64,000 nucleotides of DNA from the NCBI RefSeq assembly GCF_000981585.1, contig NZ_LN831776.1, forward strand, positions 6,887,216-6,951,215. The letters run 5' to 3'. The notes under the pieces are model-generated. The model saw only the letters and a program-made list of their open reading frames with translations, did no database searches and was not told where the DNA came from. Positions 27,410 to 35,898 of this stretch are shown piece by piece (within the stretch, counting starts at the first letter, position 1; each line of letters opens with the position of its first letter). Position numbers and translations under genes: made by a program. The stretch is from Paenibacillus riograndensis SBR5 (GTDB taxonomy: Bacteria > Bacillota > Bacilli > Paenibacillales > Paenibacillaceae).

Positions 27410-27449
27410 GCTATTGTTCCATAGGACTCTTCATACGAAAACAATCAGA

Positions 27450-27797
27450 TTAATGCAGATTTTTTTTGGCGATCACGAGAACCTTGCCCGAATCAAGCTC
27501 TTTCTCGTAATATGCCGCTTCTGCGGCACTGAATCCCAGTGACGTGATCTTGTTCCGGAGCGCGTCACCCCGCGAGCGGAACATGTTGGCAATTGCGCCG
27601 AACAGCCCCTCTTCATGCAATCCCACTTCATTCGTATCCGCAGCATCCGCAATCCGGCCTTCGCGGTCCTCATTATGGCTGATTACATAGAGGTCATCCC
27701 TTGTGTAGCCGCTGCCCAACAGCCGGTTCACTTCTTCTATCGCCTGAATACCATTCTCCAGCAGCTTGGCATAAGCCTGCGTACGGATTGAATCCAT
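27450..27797 (-). CDS. General stress protein 17M / YflT-like
   Basis: A 115-residue soluble protein of the general stress protein 17M/YflT family. The N-terminal AIEEVNRLLGSGYTRDDLYVI and the C-terminal YYEKELDSGKVLVIA are characteristic. The function is unknown, but homologues belong to sigma-B regulons. AAGGAG precedes the ATG. A sigma-B promoter candidate sits 60-85 bp upstream and its own terminator follows, so it is monocistronic beside the sigma-B operon. Confidence 0.85.
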   Translation of the reverse strand: MDSIRTQAYAKLLENGIQAIEEVNRLLGSGYTRDDLYVISHNEDREGRIADAADTNEVGLHEEGLFGAIANMFRSRGDALRNKITSLGFSAAEAAYYEKELDSGKVLVIAKKNLH

Positions 27798-27856
27798 GAA
27801 ATCACGCTCCTTGTATAATATGAGAGGACAACGCTATTAAGATGGCTGAATTTCAT

Positions 27857-27882
27857 TAACCATTTTATCGTCCTATTGAAAC
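27857..27882 (-). promoter_or_regulatory. Candidate sigma-B promoter for the YflT-like gene
   Basis: On the minus strand GTTTCA (27877-27882) and TGGTTA (27857-27862) are 14 bp apart, the same -35 and spacing as the rsbV promoter, with one base changed in the -10. Confidence 0.65.
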
Positions 27883-27885
27883 GCC

Positions 27886-28419
27886 TCAGGAAGAATTTCC
27901 GTCAAACAAATCAATACCGTCCCACTCACCTGTCTGGGAATTACGGTAAATTTTGAGTGCGGTAGTTCCTCTCATATATACATCTCCGTCCTCGGCAACA
28001 AAATCAGGTGTGCCCAGCAGCTGGGCGAGATTATTCTTATGCGGTTCAATCCGCTGGTCATTCAGATACAGGCCGTATTGTCTTGCTTCCATTGGAGTGA
28101 CATGCACATACAGTACAGCCCCCTCACAAATTCCTGCAGACATATCGGCATAATGGTACTCCTGGCAGCCCTGCCAAGGATCTGGCGTAACCTCAAGCGG
28201 TGAGCCCTTAACCTGCAGCAGTTCTTCGAGCGGCATGTAGAGCGACACCCCTGCTAAGGAGTTAAAACTTCCTATATAGGGACTGATATTCACACTGTGC
28301 TCAAAGGACTGGACTACGGGCGGTTGCGGGTACATCCAAGCGGCAGCAACAGGCTCCTGTTGCGGAGATGCAGAAAAATAGGGAGAAAGGAGACCCAGCA
28401 AGAGAAGGATAACGTTCAT
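27886..28419 (-). CDS. Hypothetical secreted protein
   Basis: A 177-residue protein with an N-terminal hydrophobic segment (VILLLLGLLSPYFSA) that looks like a signal peptide or anchor. The rest is soluble, with LEELLQVKGSPLEV and LAQLLGTPDFVAEDG, two similar 'leader-LLG/KGxP' segments resembling paired copies of a small beta-rich domain seen in secreted Bacillales proteins of unknown function. The pairing suggests an internal duplication. I do not recognise a named family. The ribosome site is moderate (GGCGGG). Confidence 0.6.
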   Translation of the reverse strand: MNVILLLLGLLSPYFSASPQQEPVAAAWMYPQPPVVQSFEHSVNISPYIGSFNSLAGVSLYMPLEELLQVKGSPLEVTPDPWQGCQEYHYADMSAGICEGAVLYVHVTPMEARQYGLYLNDQRIEPHKNNLAQLLGTPDFVAEDGDVYMRGTTALKIYRNSQTGEWDGIDLFDGNSS

Positions 28420-28491
28420 TGAACCATCCCGCCTTTCATCAGGTTTCTGCTGCCTGTCATTGCCGCCGAGGGCTTTCCTCAGCTTTGCCGG

Positions 28492-28998
28492 TTAATGACG
28501 GAATTTCTGCCAGATGGCAGCAGCTGTGTCTACGCCTTTTAGTGCCATGGCGATCTTTCCTGGAGCTTTCTTGGCATTTACAGTCTCGTAGGATTTCACG
28601 GTCCGTTCTTCCGCAGGAGTAAGCGGAGTATTTTCTATAGATACAGCCTTGGCCTTTTCCTTCAGCTCACGCGATTTGCGGTATTTCTCAATTACAGTTA
28701 CGGATACCTGCTTCACAGTCAGTGTCAATTCGTTCATGACATCGCCAAGGTTCTTCACGGAATCGACAATCGGATCAATCTTTTGAATTTTGTTTTGAAC
28801 ATCTGCGGTAATATCGTTAGCGTGTCTGACCGTTGTTTTCACTTCATACGTAAGCTCATCGATCGTTTTCTGAACTTCCTGCAGAGTCTGGCTGACCTTG
28901 TCGAGGGATTCCTTCGCTGATTTCAAGGTTTTAATTAAAAAGAAGACAAGTACGGCGAATGCAATCGCAACCAGTGCGACGCTAAGATCAATGATCAT
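28492..28998 (-). CDS. DUF948 domain-containing protein
   Basis: A 168-residue protein with one N-terminal membrane helix (LSVALVAIAFAVLVFFLI), then a long helical region with heptad features (SLDKVSQTLQEVQKTIDEL), matching DUF948, often annotated as general stress proteins. The start is set by AAGGGG eight bases before ATG at 28996-28998. A sigma-B promoter candidate lies about 55 bp upstream, making it a probable regulon member. Confidence 0.82.
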   Translation of the reverse strand: MIIDLSVALVAIAFAVLVFFLIKTLKSAKESLDKVSQTLQEVQKTIDELTYEVKTTVRHANDITADVQNKIQKIDPIVDSVKNLGDVMNELTLTVKQVSVTVIEKYRKSRELKEKAKAVSIENTPLTPAEERTVKSYETVNAKKAPGKIAMALKGVDTAAAIWQKFRH

Positions 28999-29053
28999 TT
29001 CCAAAACCCCTTCCAATCTTGAATGTCGGCTTGCTCTGCCTTGTACTGCATAG

Positions 29054-29079
29054 TTACCCTTACCGGAATGGGCCGAAAC
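29054..29079 (-). promoter_or_regulatory. Candidate sigma-B promoter for the DUF948 gene
   Basis: On the minus strand GTTTCG (29074-29079) and GGGTAA (29054-29059) are 14 bp apart, fitting the sigma-B pattern. Confidence 0.65.
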
Positions 29080-29180
29080 AAAATGTCAAGGGCCCCTGCT
29101 CCTTGTTTCAAAACAAAAGTCCCCGTTTAAACAATGACTACATTCGACTATATTCTTCATCACCGAAAGGATGACACATC

Positions 29181-29348
29181 ATGCTAAAATGGTCGGTAAT
29201 TCTGCTCGTCATAGCTTTAATCGCCGGTATTTTCGGATTCTTCAATGTTGTTGCAGCCGCTGTAGGCATTGCAAAGGTACTGTTCTACATCTTCCTGATT
29301 CTGTTCATCGTTTCACTCTTCATGGGACGCAGGGGAAGATCGTTGTAA
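29181..29348 (+). CDS. DUF1328 family small membrane protein
   Basis: A 55-residue protein beginning MLKWSVILLVIALIAGIF with two hydrophobic helices and a basic tail (MGRRGRSL). The opening MLKW-xx-hydrophobic and the GFFNVVAAAVGIAKVLF segment are typical of DUF1328 (YtjA-like) proteins. GAAAGGATG lies just upstream of the ATG. It is divergent from the DUF948 gene. Homologues are widespread and often stress-linked; the function is unknown. Confidence 0.8.
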   Translation: MLKWSVILLVIALIAGIFGFFNVVAAAVGIAKVLFYIFLILFIVSLFMGRRGRSL

Positions 29349-29645
29349 CCCCGGCCTGCTGTCTTCAACATAATCTGCATAGGCAGACCTCTGAGCCTGA
29401 ACTCCTTTGGAGTTTCGGGCTTTTTGTGCGTTAAGCTTTCTGCTCCGCACCCCCCGCTTCTAAATTCCCTATATCTTATTCACATTACAGAAATTGTAGG
29501 CCTCGCATCCTCAACAGTGCTGCGTAAAATAAAAAAAATAATCCGATTGGTTCATAGGGTCCTTTTTCTGTTTACATCATATTAGCACAGATAAACATGG
29601 GAAATCCCACTACAACAACCAAACTTATCCTAGGAGGAATCACCG

Positions 29646-30029
29646 ATGAAAAAATTCGCCAGCATCGCAGTAGCAATGGGACTTGTAGCTTCTTTTGCAG
29701 CAACGGCTTCAGCCGATGAAGTATCCGGTACCGCCGCTAACGCCACAACCGTAACAGGCAGCACTTATGGTGATAAATTCGAAACGGTAATCACGCAAAC
29801 AGATCTCAAACCGGCAACACCTATGATTATTCTGACAAAAGCCACTCCTTTCCACCTTTCCGTGGGCAGCATGACTCCAGCCGGCTGGCTGAGCGCCCAG
29901 ACCATAGATACTACAGGAGCTGTAACGACCGACAGCGCGGGCAATGAATGGAGAGAAATTTACACATGGCTGGGCAAAGCATGGATCAAGGTACCTTCAT
30001 CCGCCTATGTAATCACTCCAGCCCTGTAA
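29646..30029 (+). CDS. Hypothetical secreted protein
   Basis: A 127-residue protein with a clear signal peptide (MKKFASIAVAMGLVASF, cleavage likely after ATASA near residue 23). The mature part is Thr-rich with a hydrophobic centre and one Trp-rich C-terminal stretch (WLGKAWIKVP). AGGAGG precedes the ATG and a strong terminator follows, so it is a real monocistronic gene. The final segment resembles short SH3-like or wall-binding motifs, but I cannot name a family. Confidence 0.7.
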   Translation: MKKFASIAVAMGLVASFAATASADEVSGTAANATTVTGSTYGDKFETVITQTDLKPATPMIILTKATPFHLSVGSMTPAGWLSAQTIDTTGAVTTDSAGNEWREIYTWLGKAWIKVPSSAYVITPAL

Positions 30030-30142
30030 TCACTCCCTCCATTGTAGCCTGGAACTCAAAAACATGCTGTGAAGCTTATCTACAGCTTTGATGGGGCCCG
30101 TAAACCGCGTCCTATACTCTCTCTGCGGGCGTACATACAAGC

Positions 30143-30181
30143 AGCCGGGCAGGATCTGTACAGATCCTGCCCGGCTTTTTT
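30143..30181 (+). terminator. Terminator after the secreted protein gene
   Basis: A 14-bp perfect stem GCCGGGCAGGATCT / AGATCCTGCCCGGC followed by seven T. Confidence 0.9.
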
Positions 30182-30219
30182 GCGGCTGCCAGTGAAAATC
30201 CGGCCGCGCCATAGAAATA

Positions 30220-30264
30220 GGGGCTATCCCTACAGTAGAATCATTCCACTGAAGGGATAGCCCC
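30220..30264. terminator. Long hairpin after the NlpC/P60 gene
   Basis: GGGGCTATCCCT pairs with AGGGATAGCCCC, and the inner CAGT-GAAT pairs with ATTC-ACTG, giving an almost unbroken stem. No T-run follows, so it may be an RNA end-stabiliser or a weak terminator for the leftward NlpC/P60 gene. Confidence 0.55.
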
Positions 30265-30334
30265 GCCAAACACCCGCCCTAGTTCACCCGTCACAAACTG
30301 TACTGCTCTCGCTTCATGCCCTACACTCTATATT

Positions 30335-31417
30335 TTAGCGGATGACCGAACCTCCGTAAAGGAAACGTTTCATCCAAGAAGCGCTTAATTTATCAACCCG
30401 TACGCCGCCGGAGGCCACGGAATAAGTCTGGAGCAGCTGGCCGTCACCCAAATACATAGCCACATGCGTAATTCTTGCCGTAGACTTGTCAATTCCGGCA
30501 TAAGCTGAATCCGAGCTGCCTTTATAATCCATAAAAAACATCAGATCCCCGCGCTTGAGCCCCGAGATATCCGTCACTACCGTACTGTTCTGCTTGATCC
30601 AATCTCCTTGCTGCCGCGAATCGGCAGGAAGCTTCAGATTGGCTGCGTCCATGAAGATCTGCCGGATGAAATCGGAGCAATCGAAGGTGCTGGTATCGCT
30701 GCGGCTGGAGCCGAACTCATAAGGAGTCCCAAGATAACCCATACCGGCGGCGATTACACTCTCAATTACATTCGCCTGCGGAGGAGCCGTAGGCACCGGG
30801 GCTGGCGCCGGCACAGGCGTTGGGGCTGGCGCCGGAGTTGGTACAGGCGCCGGAGCTGGAGCCGGTGTTGCTGTTCCCCCATCCGCTGCAATGTACTGAT
30901 CCGACGAGCTGGTATAACCAACATTGCCATTTGCCGTTCTCACCTTATACCAGTAACTATTCGTTTCTTCCACAATAGTTACCCGGTCACCTGTGTATAA
31001 ATAGCCTATCACCTGTCCGCTGGTTGAGGGGGCCTCCCGAAGCCGGACAGTTGCTTGAATCACTCCCGTTTGAGCTGCCGGGGCTGCAGCCACACTGATA
31101 TACTGCTCTCCCCTGCTGGTATACCCCACGTCGCCGCCTGCTGTTCTGACTTTATACCAATAGCTGTTCGTTTCTTCAAGAATGGCCACCTGGTCGCCTT
31201 TATTCAAATATTTCAGCACTTTCCCGCTTGTCGACGGCTCTGAGCGCAGACGGACAGAAGATATAATCACACCTGTTTGCGCTGCAGATGCTGTAATAGA
31301 TGAATTAGCAGCAACAGAAGCCGCCTGCACCTGCTGAGGATTGAATACTCCGGATGACAGTGCAAGTGATGCCGAGACGAGCAGCGATGCTGCTATCCTT
31401 TTATGTGGTACGATCAT
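30335..31417 (-). CDS. SH3-domain NlpC/P60 cell wall peptidase
   Basis: A 360-residue secreted protein: signal peptide (about 1-32), two bacterial SH3 repeats (about 48-105 and 118-175, each with YLxxGDxVxIxEETNSYWYKV), a Pro/Ala/Val-rich spacer (about 182-212, repeated PAPAP), and a C-terminal NlpC/P60 domain with catalytic Cys in TFDCSDFIRQIF, His in ITHVAMYLGDG and a polar third residue near QTYS. Such enzymes cut peptide crosslinks in peptidoglycan. The two SH3 repeats are highly similar, indicating a recent duplication. GGGGGA precedes the ATG. The gene stands alone. Confidence 0.88.
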   Translation of the reverse strand: MIVPHKRIAASLLVSASLALSSGVFNPQQVQAASVAANSSITASAAQTGVIISSVRLRSEPSTSGKVLKYLNKGDQVAILEETNSYWYKVRTAGGDVGYTSRGEQYISVAAAPAAQTGVIQATVRLREAPSTSGQVIGYLYTGDRVTIVEETNSYWYKVRTANGNVGYTSSSDQYIAADGGTATPAPAPAPVPTPAPAPTPVPAPAPVPTAPPQANVIESVIAAGMGYLGTPYEFGSSRSDTSTFDCSDFIRQIFMDAANLKLPADSRQQGDWIKQNSTVVTDISGLKRGDLMFFMDYKGSSDSAYAGIDKSTARITHVAMYLGDGQLLQTYSVASGGVRVDKLSASWMKRFLYGGSVIR

Positions 31418-31628
31418 AGAGTTCCCCCGGTTAGCGTAGTGAGAAATTCAACAACGTCGCGCGCTTCGTTAGTTGCTTTCTGCACTCATTATAGGCTTGA
31501 CCGGGAATTGGAACATGCTCCAAATTTCACAAAAAAGCTTGCCAACTTATGGTAACATCCGGGTCTATAGTCTTGATTCCTCCTTGAATTTGGTGGAAAT
31601 TACAGCTAACTAGGAGAAATTCAGGATA

Positions 31629-32498
31629 TTATTGCTTGGGTTCCACATGAACCTGCACATTCATAATATTATGAAGCGTGCTCATCCGCTCCTCGATGGA
31701 GTCGCTAATCTCATGGCCCTGCATTACTGTAATCTCGGCATTGACTTCTACAACCACATCCACCAGCACATGGTTGCCGTGAACGCGGGCTTTTAAATCC
31801 TTGATGCCTTCGACTCCGGGTGTCCGGGCAATCGTGCTGCGCAGGTCCAGCAATCGATCCTGATCGAATCCGTCCGTCAGGCGGTACGTGGAATCGCGGA
31901 AAATATCCCAAGCCGTCTTCAAAATGAGCAAGCCGACGGCCACGGCTGCGGCCGAATCAATCCAGGGCAAGCCGAACTGCGCACCGACGATCCCTACCGC
32001 AGCACCTATGCTGACCATGGCATCGGAGAAATTATCCTTGGCTGCTGCCAGCAGCGCACCGTTATTAATCTGTCTGGCGAGCCGCTTGTTATATATATAT
32101 ACCCCCATCATGGCTGCGGCACACACCACCGCCACCCCGGCAGACCATAGCTGCGGGGTTTCTTTGGCCCCTTCAAACAAGGAGCGGACCGCTTCCACAA
32201 TAACCTGAATGCCGACCATGGCCATGATAAAGGAAGCCAGCAGCGCCGCCACCGTCTCCGCGCGGAAATGCCCGTAGGTATGATCGGAATCAGGCGGCTT
32301 CCGCGAAATGCGCAGGCCGATCAAGACCGCCAGCGAAGCCACAATGTCGGTGAGGTTGTTGAAGCCGTCCGCCAGCAGCGCGCTTGAGCCAAATACATAG
32401 CCGCTGATCAGTTTGAAGGCCGAAAGAATGATATAGGCGATAATGCTGATCAGAGCGCCCCGTTCACCTTTACGAATATCATCATAGATATCAGCCAC
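31629..32498 (-). CDS. CDF family metal exporter, MneP-like
   Basis: A 289-residue cation diffusion facilitator with six membrane segments and a cytosolic C-terminal domain. The TM2 site reads DGFNNLTD and the TM5 site DNFSD, the D-x3-D pattern linked to manganese-type CDFs rather than the H-x3-D of zinc exporters. The N-terminus (DIRKGERGA) and TM1-2 closely resemble B. subtilis MneP. The GTG at 32496-32498 lies seven bases after AGGGGGGA, while an in-frame TTG two codons earlier is too close to it. Substrate by similarity: Mn(II) export. Confidence 0.82.
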   Translation of the reverse strand: MADIYDDIRKGERGALISIIAYIILSAFKLISGYVFGSSALLADGFNNLTDIVASLAVLIGLRISRKPPDSDHTYGHFRAETVAALLASFIMAMVGIQVIVEAVRSLFEGAKETPQLWSAGVAVVCAAAMMGVYIYNKRLARQINNGALLAAAKDNFSDAMVSIGAAVGIVGAQFGLPWIDSAAAVAVGLLILKTAWDIFRDSTYRLTDGFDQDRLLDLRSTIARTPGVEGIKDLKARVHGNHVLVDVVVEVNAEITVMQGHEISDSIEERMSTLHNIMNVQVHVEPKQ

Positions 32499-32634
32499 TG
32501 CCAATCCCCCCTATTGATCTCTATACGGTTCCGGAGCACCGGCAGATCATTCTTTGAATTATTCTTGCCCTTGTGGCAGCATTTAAAAACAATTAGAATG
32601 AAGGAAAGAACTTGCTACCTAAGGGGGTTACATA

Positions 32635-32820
32635 ATGAGCGAGAGCAACGACAAACCAAAGATCAATCTGGCGGATGCCATCCGCCAAAAGCTGGAACAG
32701 AAGAAGCAGCAAACTTCCGCCAGACCCGGCTCCACGTTTCAGGCCGGTTCCGCCAAACCGCTGAAAAGCCAGAACAACAAAAAGCCCAACAACCAGCGCC
32801 GACGGACCGGAGGCTCATAG
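32635..32820 (+). CDS. Small basic Paenibacillus-type hypothetical protein
   Basis: A 61-residue, very hydrophilic, Lys/Gln/Asn/Arg-rich protein (LADAIRQKLEQKKQQ, then RRRTGGS at the end) with a disordered C-terminal half. AAGGGGG lies seven bases before the ATG and a strong terminator follows, both supporting a real gene. No known domain. The basic, flexible composition would suit RNA or nucleic acid binding, but this is speculation. Confidence 0.7.
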   Translation: MSESNDKPKINLADAIRQKLEQKKQQTSARPGSTFQAGSAKPLKSQNNKKPNNQRRRTGGS

Positions 32821-32840
32821 ATCTGTTAGATTCGAACATA

Positions 32841-32882
32841 AACGGCTGCGTTATCCCTTCCGGGATGACGCAGCCGTTTTTC
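32841..32882 (+). terminator. Terminator after the small basic protein gene
   Basis: A 17-bp near-perfect stem AACGGCTGCGTTATCCC / GGGATGACGCAGCCGTT, then TTT. Confidence 0.88.
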
Positions 32883-32921
32883 CTATGAACGGATTAGTGT
32901 TCAAAGCCTCATATATAGTTC

Positions 32922-34547
32922 TTACACCTCTACAGGATACATACGGGCGCGCATTTCCTTGATTTCCGGATTCTCCAGATATTCATCATAGGTCATGGTG
33001 CGGTCAATAACCCCTGCCGGTGTAATTTCAATGATACGGTTGGCAATCGTCTGGATGAACTGATGGTCATGGGAAGTGAACAGGATGGTACCGTCAAAAT
33101 CAATCAGCCCGTTGTTCAGCGCAGTGATCGACTCCAGATCCAAGTGGTTGGTAGGCTCATCAAATACGAGCACATTCGCCCCGTTCAGCATCATCTTGGC
33201 CAGCATACAGCGGACCTTCTCGCCCCCGGACAGCACACTGGCCTTCTTCAGCGCTTCCTCACCGGCAAAGAGCATCCGGCCCAGAAATCCGCGCAGGAAG
33301 GTTTCGTCCTGATCCTTGGAATATTGGCGCAGCCATTCCACCAGGTTCAGATTCACCCCGTCGAAGTAACTGGAGTTGTCCTTCGGGAAATAAGCCTGGG
33401 TGGTTGTAACCCCCCAGGTATACTCTCCGGCGTCGGCTTCCTTCTCCCCCATGATGATGTCGAACAGCAGGGATTTCGGCTGGGAATTTGGACCGACAAA
33501 AGCGATTTTGTCGCCTTTATTGACCACAATGCTGAATTCATCCAGCATTTTTTCGCCTTCAACTGTTTTGGTCAGGCCGCTGATCGTAAGCAGCTGCTTG
33601 CCGGCCTCACGCTCAGGCTTGAAGTTGAGGAACGGATATTTCCGGTTCGATGGGCGGATATCGTCCAGCGTAATCTTTTCCAGCTGCTTCTTGCGGGAGG
33701 TTGCCTGCTTGGACTTGGAAGCATTGGCCGAGAAGCGCTGGATAAACGCCTGCAGCTCCTTGATCTTGTCTTCCTTCTTCTTGTTCGCGTCACGCTGCAG
33801 CGCCTGCGCAAGCTGGCTGGACTCGTACCAGAAGTCGTAGTTGCCGACATACATCTGGATTTTGCCGAAGTCAATGTCCGCAATATGGGTACATACCTTG
33901 TTCAGGAAGTGGCGGTCATGGGATACAACAATAACAGTGCCCTCATAATCCATGAGGAAGTTCTCCAGCCAGCCGATGGATTCCAGATCCAAATGGTTGG
34001 TAGGCTCATCTAACAGCAGGTTGTTCGGGCGCCCGAACAGAGCCTGGGCCAGCAGAACACGGACCTTCTCGTTGCCGCTGAGTTCGGCCATCTTTTTGTC
34101 ATGCATCTCGCGCATAATGCCAAGGCCGATCAGCATCGCCGCCGCATCCGGCTCGGCGTCCCAGCCGTTCAGCTCGGCGAACTCCCCTTCAAGCTCACCG
34201 GCGCGCAGGCCGTCGGCTTCGGAGAAATCGCTTTTGGCATAGAGGGCATCCTTCTCTTTCATAATGTCATACAGGCGGGTATGCCCCATGATTACCGTTT
34301 CCAGCACCGGGTATTCATCATACTCGAAATGATTCTGCTTCAAAACTGCCAGCCGCTCACCAGGAGTCATGTGCACTTCACCGGTATTGGCTTCAATCTC
34401 TCCGGACAGAATTTTCAGGAACGTGGATTTGCCGGCACCGTTGGCCCCGATCAGGCCGTAGCAGTTGCCGGGTGTGAATTTTATGTTTACATCCTCAAAT
34501 AGTGCGCGTTTTCCGTAGCGGAGTGTTACGCCGCTTGTACTGATCAT
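32922..34547 (-). CDS. ykpA: ABC-F family ATPase, YkpA-like
   Basis: A 541-residue soluble protein with two ATP-binding domains and no membrane segment. Domain 1 has Walker A GANGAGKST, signature LSGNEKV and Walker B LLLDEPTNHLD. After a basic linker (SKSKQATSRKKQLEK), domain 2 has signature LSGGEKV and Walker B VFDEPTNHLD. ABC-F proteins act on ribosomes. The second Walker A reads GPNSQPKS: two glycines of GxxGxGK are lost although Lys-Ser remains, so the second site may bind nucleotide poorly. AAAGGATGG precedes the ATG. Confidence 0.85.
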   Translation of the reverse strand: MISTSGVTLRYGKRALFEDVNIKFTPGNCYGLIGANGAGKSTFLKILSGEIEANTGEVHMTPGERLAVLKQNHFEYDEYPVLETVIMGHTRLYDIMKEKDALYAKSDFSEADGLRAGELEGEFAELNGWDAEPDAAAMLIGLGIMREMHDKKMAELSGNEKVRVLLAQALFGRPNNLLLDEPTNHLDLESIGWLENFLMDYEGTVIVVSHDRHFLNKVCTHIADIDFGKIQMYVGNYDFWYESSQLAQALQRDANKKKEDKIKELQAFIQRFSANASKSKQATSRKKQLEKITLDDIRPSNRKYPFLNFKPEREAGKQLLTISGLTKTVEGEKMLDEFSIVVNKGDKIAFVGPNSQPKSLLFDIIMGEKEADAGEYTWGVTTTQAYFPKDNSSYFDGVNLNLVEWLRQYSKDQDETFLRGFLGRMLFAGEEALKKASVLSGGEKVRCMLAKMMLNGANVLVFDEPTNHLDLESITALNNGLIDFDGTILFTSHDHQFIQTIANRIIEITPAGVIDRTMTYDEYLENPEIKEMRARMYPVEV

Positions 34548-34666
34548 TAAGCATTACCATCCTTTTCACTTAGGGTTCCGGCTCATTATAGCATAAATAT
34601 AAGGGAAAAGGCCCGCAGATCACCCTATAAAGTGTAGTTTTGCCCTAAAAGTGGATGCAGGCGATT

Positions 34667-35656
34667 CTATGGGCCAGGCATGCGTTCCTCGGGATGCACA
34701 ATCAGCGTTTCCCCGTAGGCCAGCGTGCGTATCCGCTCCCCGGCAATCCCCTGTGCCAGCCGCGCCTGCTCCATCCGGTCCAGCGCCTCACGCGCGGTGT
34801 CATCGGCCAGACGGAAGGTTCCGAAATGCATCGGAATCATCAGCTCTGCGCCAACATCCAAAAAGGCCTGAATGGCCTCCTCAGGGGTCACATGCTGTGA
34901 GCTCATGAACCATTCCGGCTCATAGGCCCCGATCGGCATCAGCGCCACATGCAGCTTGAAGCGCCTGCCAATCTCCTTGAACCCCGGGAAAAAGCCGCTG
35001 TCCCCGGCAAAATACAGATTGGGCGGCAGCTTTCGCGAGCCTCCGTCTCCCTGGGGATGCTTGCGGGGTTCAGCAGGCTCCAGCACAAAGCCGCCCCAGT
35101 GCGAGGTATTGGTATCGAACGGCGTCCGCCGCGTCCAGTGCTGCGTCGGGACAAAGGTCAGCTTCACCGCACCTACCTTTATCTCCTCCCACCACTGCAT
35201 TTCCAGGCAGTTCACAAACCCTTTGCGCACCATCTTGCGCTTCAGCCCCACCGGCACCACAAGCGTAGTTCCCGCCTTGTACAGCTTACGGATAGAAGCG
35301 AGATGCAGATGATCGTAATGGGAGTGGGAGATCAGAATCAGATCCACGGGCGGAATCCCGCTGAGCGGAATCCCGGGCGGGGTAATACGTTTCTCAAACC
35401 CGAGCCGCCGGGCCCATACAGGATCGGTTATAATATTTACCCCTTCATATTGAAGCAAAAAAGTGGAATGCCCGATCCAGGTAACGGTCGTATCCAGACG
35501 GTTCTCCGACAGATAGTCCAGCTTTGGAGGAAGATTGGGTACTTTATAGGAGTAATCCTTTTTCTTCATCCGCCGTTCCTCGCGCCATTGGCGGAGCTGC
35601 TTAAGCGTTTTATCCGTACTGACATTGTCGATGTTATTGTAGCGTACTCTGGCCAT
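34667..35656 (-). CDS. MBL-fold metal-dependent hydrolase
   Basis: A 329-residue metallo-beta-lactamase-fold protein of the NAPE-PLD/UlaG-like branch. Motif HSHYDHLH (HxHxDH) near residue 118, a first strand TWIGHSTFLLQYEG, then FAGDSGFFPGF and PMHFGTFRLADD supply the metal ligands. Such proteins hydrolyse phosphoesters or lactones; the substrate is unknown. AAGGAGAGA lies nine bases before ATG at 35654-35656, which I take as the start; a longer frame adds 21 residues containing that site. Confidence 0.82.
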   Translation of the reverse strand: MARVRYNNIDNVSTDKTLKQLRQWREERRMKKKDYSYKVPNLPPKLDYLSENRLDTTVTWIGHSTFLLQYEGVNIITDPVWARRLGFEKRITPPGIPLSGIPPVDLILISHSHYDHLHLASIRKLYKAGTTLVVPVGLKRKMVRKGFVNCLEMQWWEEIKVGAVKLTFVPTQHWTRRTPFDTNTSHWGGFVLEPAEPRKHPQGDGGSRKLPPNLYFAGDSGFFPGFKEIGRRFKLHVALMPIGAYEPEWFMSSQHVTPEEAIQAFLDVGAELMIPMHFGTFRLADDTAREALDRMEQARLAQGIAGERIRTLAYGETLIVHPEERMPGP

Positions 35657-35898
35657 TCCGTATCTCTCCTTAACAAGCTGCCGGAATATATCTCTTTTTT
35701 GTGAATTATAGGATTCCACGGCTCGTTTTGCAAAACGTGCGCTGAGCGCATATCCTTATTTAATTAAAAGTTTAACCATTTCGTACCAGGCTTAAGCGGA
35801 CATATGCGGTCTGCCTTTTGTGTTGGGTGCCCGAAATGAGGTAAAATGCGGGTAAAGTACTTACGGCCAGCATGCCGTTCAAAGGGGGAGCCTAGCGT

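Noticed and set aside
29100..29165. Sigma-B promoter for the DUF1328 gene
   Set aside because: GTTTCA and GTTTAA boxes exist but no GGGTAT-like -10 at the right distance.
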